Shown here: piece by piece, positions 60,268 through 64,000 of the stretch
Position numbering within the stretch: the first letter of the stretch is position 1
Layout: every line of letters begins with the position of its first letter
Source of the DNA: Lachnospiraceae bacterium
GTDB taxonomy: Bacteria; Bacillota; Clostridia; Lachnospirales; Lachnospiraceae
Length of the DNA stretch: 64,000 bases
Assembly (NCBI GenBank): GCA_015057005.1
Contig: SVFF01000005.1
Coordinates: forward strand, 62,001-126,000
Reading direction: 5' to 3'
Made by a program: the position numbers and the translations under genes
Notes under the pieces: generated by a model
What the model was told of the DNA's origin: nothing
Database searches by the model: none
What the model saw: only the letters and a program-made list of their open reading frames with translations

Positions 60268-61485
60268 ATGAAGAGAATTTTTTTGATCGTATTGGATAGC
60301 TTTGGGATCGGTCAGATGCCGGATGCTGACGCTTACGGGGACGCAGGAGCGGACACCCTGCGAAGTGTGGCTTCCAGCCCTTGTTTTCATATGCCCAATA
60401 TGGGAAAGCTGGGCTTGTTTCACATTGACGGCGTGAGAGATACAGCTTATGTTGCAGGCATACAGGGCAATCAGTCCGAAGCATATACACGGACCGATGA
60501 TTTAAAAAGTGAAAAGATACAAAATGCAGAAGGCGCATACGCCAGACTGGCGGAGCGCTCCAAGGGAAAGGATACCACCATAGGGCATTGGGAGATCGCA
60601 GGCATTTGTTCTGAACATCCCCTGCCCACATATCCGCAAGGGTTCCCGGAGGAAGTAATGAAAGCTTTCTGTGAGAAGACAGGACGGGGATATTATTGTA
60701 ATCTGCCCTATTCCGGCACGGAAGTGATCAAAGAATACGGTGAGGAGCATATGCGCACGGGTGACCTGATCGTATATACTTCCGCTGACAGCGTTTTTCA
60801 GATCGCAGCCCACGAGGAGATCGTTCCGGTGGAGCAGCTTTATGAATACTGCCGCATGGCCAGGGAGATCCTTCAGGGAGAACACGGTGTCGGACGCGTG
60901 ATCGCACGCCCCTTTGTAGGAGAACCGGGTAACTTTACCAGAACCTCCCGCAGACACGATTTCTCCATTCTGCCGCCTGAGACTACCATGCTGGACCAGC
61001 TTAAGGAAAACGGAAAAGCGGTGATTGCTGTTGGCAAGATCCAGGATATTTTTGCAGGAAAAGGAATTACAGAGTATGTATATACTTCCGGCAATGAGGA
61101 TGGTATCAACCGTACTCTGGAATATATGGATAAGGATTTTGAAGGCCTGTGCTTTGTGAATCTGGTGGATTTTGATTCCGCATACGGCCACAGACGCGAT
61201 ATTGACGGCTATGCCAAAGCACTGTCCTATTTTGATGAGAGACTGCCGGAAATCCTTGGTAAAATGAGAGAAGAAGATGTGCTGATGATCACTGCCGACC
61301 ACGGCTGCGATCCCGGATATACGGCTACCACGGACCATACCAGGGAATATGTACCGTTCCTGATGTACGGTGATTCGGTAGAACCCGGCAACCGCGGAAC
61401 GAAAGATACTTTTGCACATATCGGAGCCACAGTACTGGAATATTTCGGTATTACCCCACAGTTTGAAGGACATCATTTGCTATGA
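60268..61485 (+). CDS. deoB: Phosphopentomutase
   Basis: A 405-residue alkaline-phosphatase-superfamily mutase interconverting ribose (or deoxyribose) 1- and 5-phosphates in nucleoside salvage. Metal sites are in 'LIVLDSFGIGQMPDA', 'GKDTTIGHWEIAG' (phospho-threonine region), 'DFDSAYGHRRD' and 'ITADHGCDPGYTATTDHTRE'. AAAGGA precedes the ATG. Unrelated to the preceding cluster; terminator in between. Confidence 0.95.
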   Translation: MKRIFLIVLDSFGIGQMPDADAYGDAGADTLRSVASSPCFHMPNMGKLGLFHIDGVRDTAYVAGIQGNQSEAYTRTDDLKSEKIQNAEGAYARLAERSKGKDTTIGHWEIAGICSEHPLPTYPQGFPEEVMKAFCEKTGRGYYCNLPYSGTEVIKEYGEEHMRTGDLIVYTSADSVFQIAAHEEIVPVEQLYEYCRMAREILQGEHGVGRVIARPFVGEPGNFTRTSRRHDFSILPPETTMLDQLKENGKAVIAVGKIQDIFAGKGITEYVYTSGNEDGINRTLEYMDKDFEGLCFVNLVDFDSAYGHRRDIDGYAKALSYFDERLPEILGKMREEDVLMITADHGCDPGYTATTDHTREYVPFLMYGDSVEPGNRGTKDTFAHIGATVLEYFGITPQFEGHHLL

Positions 61486-61559
61486 TGTTAAAGCAAAATT
61501 TATTTATATGATTAGATATACAGGCGTAATATTCAACCCCACATGGAGGAGACAAAAAA

Positions 61560-63155
61560 GTGAGTAATTATACAGAAGAAATTAATCGTCGTCGAACCTT
61601 TGCCATCATTTCCCACCCCGATGCAGGTAAGACCACACTGACTGAGAAATTCTTGCTCTACGGCGGTGCTATCAATCTGGCCGGAAGCGTAAAAGGAAAG
61701 GCTACCGCCAGACATGCGGTATCAGACTGGATGCAGATCGAGAAGGAGAGAGGTATTTCCGTAACCTCTTCCGTACTGCAGTTTGAGTATGACGGCTACT
61801 GCATCAATATTCTGGACACCCCCGGACATCAGGACTTCTCAGAGGATACCTACCGTACCCTGATGGCAGCCGATTCCGCGGTGATGGTAATTGATGCTTC
61901 CAAGGGTGTAGAGGCCCAGACCCGTAAGCTGTTCAAGGTCTGCGTCATGAGAAAGATCCCCATCTTTACCTTTATCAACAAGCTGGACCGTGATGCCAAC
62001 GATACCTTCGAACTTCTGGACGAGATTGAGAAGGAACTGGGCATTGCCACTTGTCCCGTAAACTGGCCCATCGGTTCCGGTAAGGAGTTCAAGGGTGTTT
62101 ATGACAGAGAGAAAAAGTGCGTGATCGCTTATTCTGATACCGAGAAGGGTACCAAGGAAGGTACTGCCACTGAGATCCCTGTGGAGAATGAGGATCATCT
62201 GCGTGAGATCATCGGTGACAAAGCGGCAGATAAGCTGCTGGAGGAAATTGAACTTCTGGATGGAGCCAGTGCCGAGTTTGATCTGGATGCAGTCAGAAGC
62301 GGTGACCTGACTCCCGTGTGCTTTGGTTCTGCGCTGACCAATTTTGGCGTAGAGATCTTCCTGAAGCATTTCCTGAATATGACTTCCACTCCTTTGCCCA
62401 GAAAGGCTGATATTGGTATCGTAGAGCCCACTGAGAAGGACTTCAGTGCTTTTGTATTTAAGATTCAGGCCAACATGAACAAGGCTCACCGCGACAGAAT
62501 TGCTTTCATGCGCATCTGTTCCGGTAAATTCGATGCCAGCATGGAAGTGCGCCACGTACAGGGCAACAAGGTCATGAGACTTTCCCAGCCCCAGCAGATC
62601 ATGGCGGATGAGAGAAAGATTCTCTCCGAGGCCTATGCGGGAGATATCATCGGCGTGTTCGATCCCGGCATTTTCTCCATCGGAGATACCATCTGCATGC
62701 CCAAGGAGAAATTCCAGTACGAGGGTATTCCTACTTTCGCGCCCGAGCATTTTGCAAGAGTGCGCCAGGTGGACACCATGAAGAGAAAACAGTTCGTAAA
62801 GGGTATCGAGCAGATTGCCCAGGAGGGCGCCATCCAGATCTTCCAGGAACTGAATACCGGTCTGGAGGAAATCATCGTTGGCGTAGTAGGTGTGCTGCAG
62901 TTTGACGTTTTGAAATATCGTCTGGAAAATGAGTACAACGTGGAGATCCGCCTGGAAAATCTTCCTTACGAGCATATCCGCTGGATCGCCAACAAGGAAG
63001 AAGTGGATGTAAACAGACTGATCGGTACCTCCGACATGAAGAAGGTTAAGGATATGAAAGGCAATCCTCTGCTCTTGTTCGTCAATTCCTGGAGTGTGGG
63101 TATGACCCTGGACCGCAACAAGGGACTGGTTCTGGAGGAGTTCAGCCGCAATTAA
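61560..63155 (+). CDS. prfC: Peptide chain release factor 3
   Basis: A 531-residue translational GTPase that recycles RF1/RF2. GTG start behind GGAGGAG. G1 'SHPDAGKTTLTEK', switch regions 'ERGISVTSSV', G3 'DTPGHQDFSEDT' and G4 'NKLDRD' are intact; the C-terminal domains match RF3 ('RQVDTMKRKQFVKGIEQIAQEGAIQIFQ'). Length is normal. Confidence 0.96.
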   Translation: MSNYTEEINRRRTFAIISHPDAGKTTLTEKFLLYGGAINLAGSVKGKATARHAVSDWMQIEKERGISVTSSVLQFEYDGYCINILDTPGHQDFSEDTYRTLMAADSAVMVIDASKGVEAQTRKLFKVCVMRKIPIFTFINKLDRDANDTFELLDEIEKELGIATCPVNWPIGSGKEFKGVYDREKKCVIAYSDTEKGTKEGTATEIPVENEDHLREIIGDKAADKLLEEIELLDGASAEFDLDAVRSGDLTPVCFGSALTNFGVEIFLKHFLNMTSTPLPRKADIGIVEPTEKDFSAFVFKIQANMNKAHRDRIAFMRICSGKFDASMEVRHVQGNKVMRLSQPQQIMADERKILSEAYAGDIIGVFDPGIFSIGDTICMPKEKFQYEGIPTFAPEHFARVRQVDTMKRKQFVKGIEQIAQEGAIQIFQELNTGLEEIIVGVVGVLQFDVLKYRLENEYNVEIRLENLPYEHIRWIANKEEVDVNRLIGTSDMKKVKDMKGNPLLLFVNSWSVGMTLDRNKGLVLEEFSRN

Positions 63156-63176
63156 GCTGATGATTGTACGGCCTGT

Positions 63177-63392
63177 ACGTTTCGTTTCACACTTTACCAC
63201 TATCGGCCGCCCATCCTGCGTATATATCTCATTCGGACACGTTTGCACTCCGTGAAAGACGTAGCGGTACTAAGCTCGCTGGCGAATTTATTCGCCATGA
63301 CCTCGCTAAGTGCCGACGTCTTTCAAGGGTCTCTCATGAGACATATACGCAGGCTGGGCTTGGATGTTGGTATGGCTTGTGAAACGAAACGT
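63177..63392. repeat. 216-bp nested palindrome between prfC and asp23
   Basis: The outer arms ACGTTTCGTTTCAC (63177-63190) and GTGAAACGAAACGT (63379-63392) are perfect inverted repeats; inside are 18-bp arms with one mismatch (63215-63232 with 63336-63353), perfect 10-bp arms TGAAAGACGT/ACGTCTTTCA (63253-63262 with 63316-63325) and a TGGCGAAT/ATTCGCCA core (63280-63297). All arms are co-axial, so DNA or RNA can fold into one long hairpin with internal loops. No protein gene is inside. It may be a MITE-like element and may also end prfC transcription. Confidence 0.8.
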
Positions 63393-63419
63393 ATACGCGT
63401 GACAGAATCATATTTTAGG

Positions 63420-63448
63420 ATGACAAATTTACAGAAATTTGGTATACT
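63420..63448 (+). promoter_or_regulatory. Promoter of the asp23-family gene
   Basis: ATGACA (63420-63425), 17 bases, TATACT (63443-63448), about 45 bases upstream of the start codon. Confidence 0.7.
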
Positions 63449-63493
63449 ATAAAGTAACAGACTAACGATATTTATTTTCGGGAGGATTTCAAA

Positions 63494-63880
63494 ATGGAGA
63501 GAGAAATAGATAGAACCGCAGTTGTATTAAAGGAAGATGAGAATATCGGTTCCGTACAGATTGCAGATGATGTTGTAGCAATGATCGCATCTTTGGCTAC
63601 TACTGAGGTAGACGGTGTCAGTTCTATGGCAGGCAACGTTACCAATGAACTGATGAGCAAGGTCGGCATGAAGAACCTGACCAAGGGTGTAAAAGTGGAT
63701 GTGCTGAACGGCAATGTGTCTGTGGACCTGGCTGTGACCATGGAATTTGGCTGCAATATTCCCGCTACCTGCCAGAAGGTACAGCTTAAGGTAAAGAATG
63801 CCATTGAGAATATGACAGGACTTACCTGCTCTGATGTAAACATTCGCATCGTAGGTGTGAATATGAAAAAGGACAAATAG
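63494..63880 (+). CDS. Asp23/Gls24 family envelope stress protein
   Basis: A 128-residue soluble protein of the Asp23 (DUF322) family, YqhY-like. 'GSVQIADDVVAMIASLATTEVDGVSSM' and the later 'VDLAVTMEFGCNIPATCQKVQLKVKNAIENMTGL' are typical. In Firmicutes yqhY-type genes lie before nusB, as here, and are linked to fatty-acid or envelope homeostasis. GGGAGG precedes the ATG. Confidence 0.92.
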   Translation: MEREIDRTAVVLKEDENIGSVQIADDVVAMIASLATTEVDGVSSMAGNVTNELMSKVGMKNLTKGVKVDVLNGNVSVDLAVTMEFGCNIPATCQKVQLKVKNAIENMTGLTCSDVNIRIVGVNMKKDK

Positions 63881-63892
63881 GGACAAAATATT

Positions 63893-64000
63893 ATGGGACG
63901 ACACGAGCAGAGAGAACAGGTTTTTAAACTTTTATTCCGTGTGGAATTTAATCTGCCGGAGGATATGCCGGAGCAGGTGAGACTGTTTACGGAGGACAAC
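63893..64000 (+). CDS. nusB: Transcription antitermination protein NusB, N-terminal part (3' end outside window)
   Basis: Thirty-six codons to the window edge. 'MGRHEQREQVFKLLFRVEFN' matches the NusB N-terminal helix (R..ARE...LLY). It begins 13 bases after the Asp23-family gene, which is the usual clostridial order. NusB binds boxA RNA with S10 in rRNA antitermination. Confidence 0.85.
   Translation, partial: MGRHEQREQVFKLLFRVEFNLPEDMPEQVRLFTEDN

Noticed and set aside
61839..63248. 469-codon open frame on the minus strand across prfC
   Set aside because: It mirrors a clear release factor 3 gene, has no ribosome binding site and no recognisable domain; an antisense shadow.

Overview
The window reads as chromosome of a Gram-positive, endospore-forming anaerobe of the Clostridia, most likely the family Lachnospiraceae (gut or rumen). 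Supporting signs are a complete spoIIIAA-AH operon, AGGAGG-type ribosome binding sites, a clostridial aspartate-family operon (ACT protein, hom, apgM-like, lysC), class C sortase pili with LPxTG-type anchors, an Asp23 protein next to nusB, and GH92/GH2/GH3 glycosidases. No rRNA, tRNA, insertion sequence or CRISPR array was recognised. Genus and species cannot be fixed from sequence alone.

Layout. 1-5.8 kb: end of lysA, a major-facilitator transporter fused in one frame to a GH2 glycosidase, and a GH92 mannosidase. 5.8-10.2 kb: threonine/lysine-branch operon. 10.3-14 kb: aminotransferase, iron-type alcohol dehydrogenase and YjiH-like membrane protein. 14-16 kb: no protein genes, but two tandem homologous A-rich units, each with a near-consensus promoter and the same 15-bp terminal hairpin (candidate long non-coding RNAs), followed by palindromes and a 30-bp tandem repeat. 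16-20.4 kb: GH3 enzyme, then the TrkA/TrkH potassium system on the minus strand. 20.5-25.9 kb: the spoIIIA operon, with an unusually long spoIIIAA/spoIIIAB overlap.

26-39.3 kb is a surface-fibre locus: a BTAD-type regulator, two small proteins sharing a TWQG motif, secreted pilin-like proteins, two TasA/camelysin-like proteins, a SipW-type signal peptidase, a class C sortase and two large thioester-domain pilins. Three promoters here share the element GTAATG-N6-GTAATR-N9/10-TAAAAT, which suggests one co-regulated set, plausibly under the BTAD regulator. 39.4-45.5 kb (minus): an Rpn-family nuclease, then a small type IV pilus-like operon (pilT, four small membrane proteins, pilC) and a secreted transglutaminase-like protein.

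45.6-60.1 kb is a biosynthetic cluster: a diguanylate cyclase, a 2505-residue non-ribosomal peptide synthetase (C-A-T-C-A-T-reductase), a histidine kinase, a response regulator with an HD-GYP domain, an acyl-AMP ligase, an acyl carrier protein and a phosphopantetheinyl transferase. The layout fits an N-acylated dipeptide aldehyde or its cyclised pyrazinone, with cyclic di-GMP enzymes flanking the synthetase. 60.2-64 kb: deoB, prfC, a 216-bp nested palindrome, an asp23-family gene and the start of nusB.
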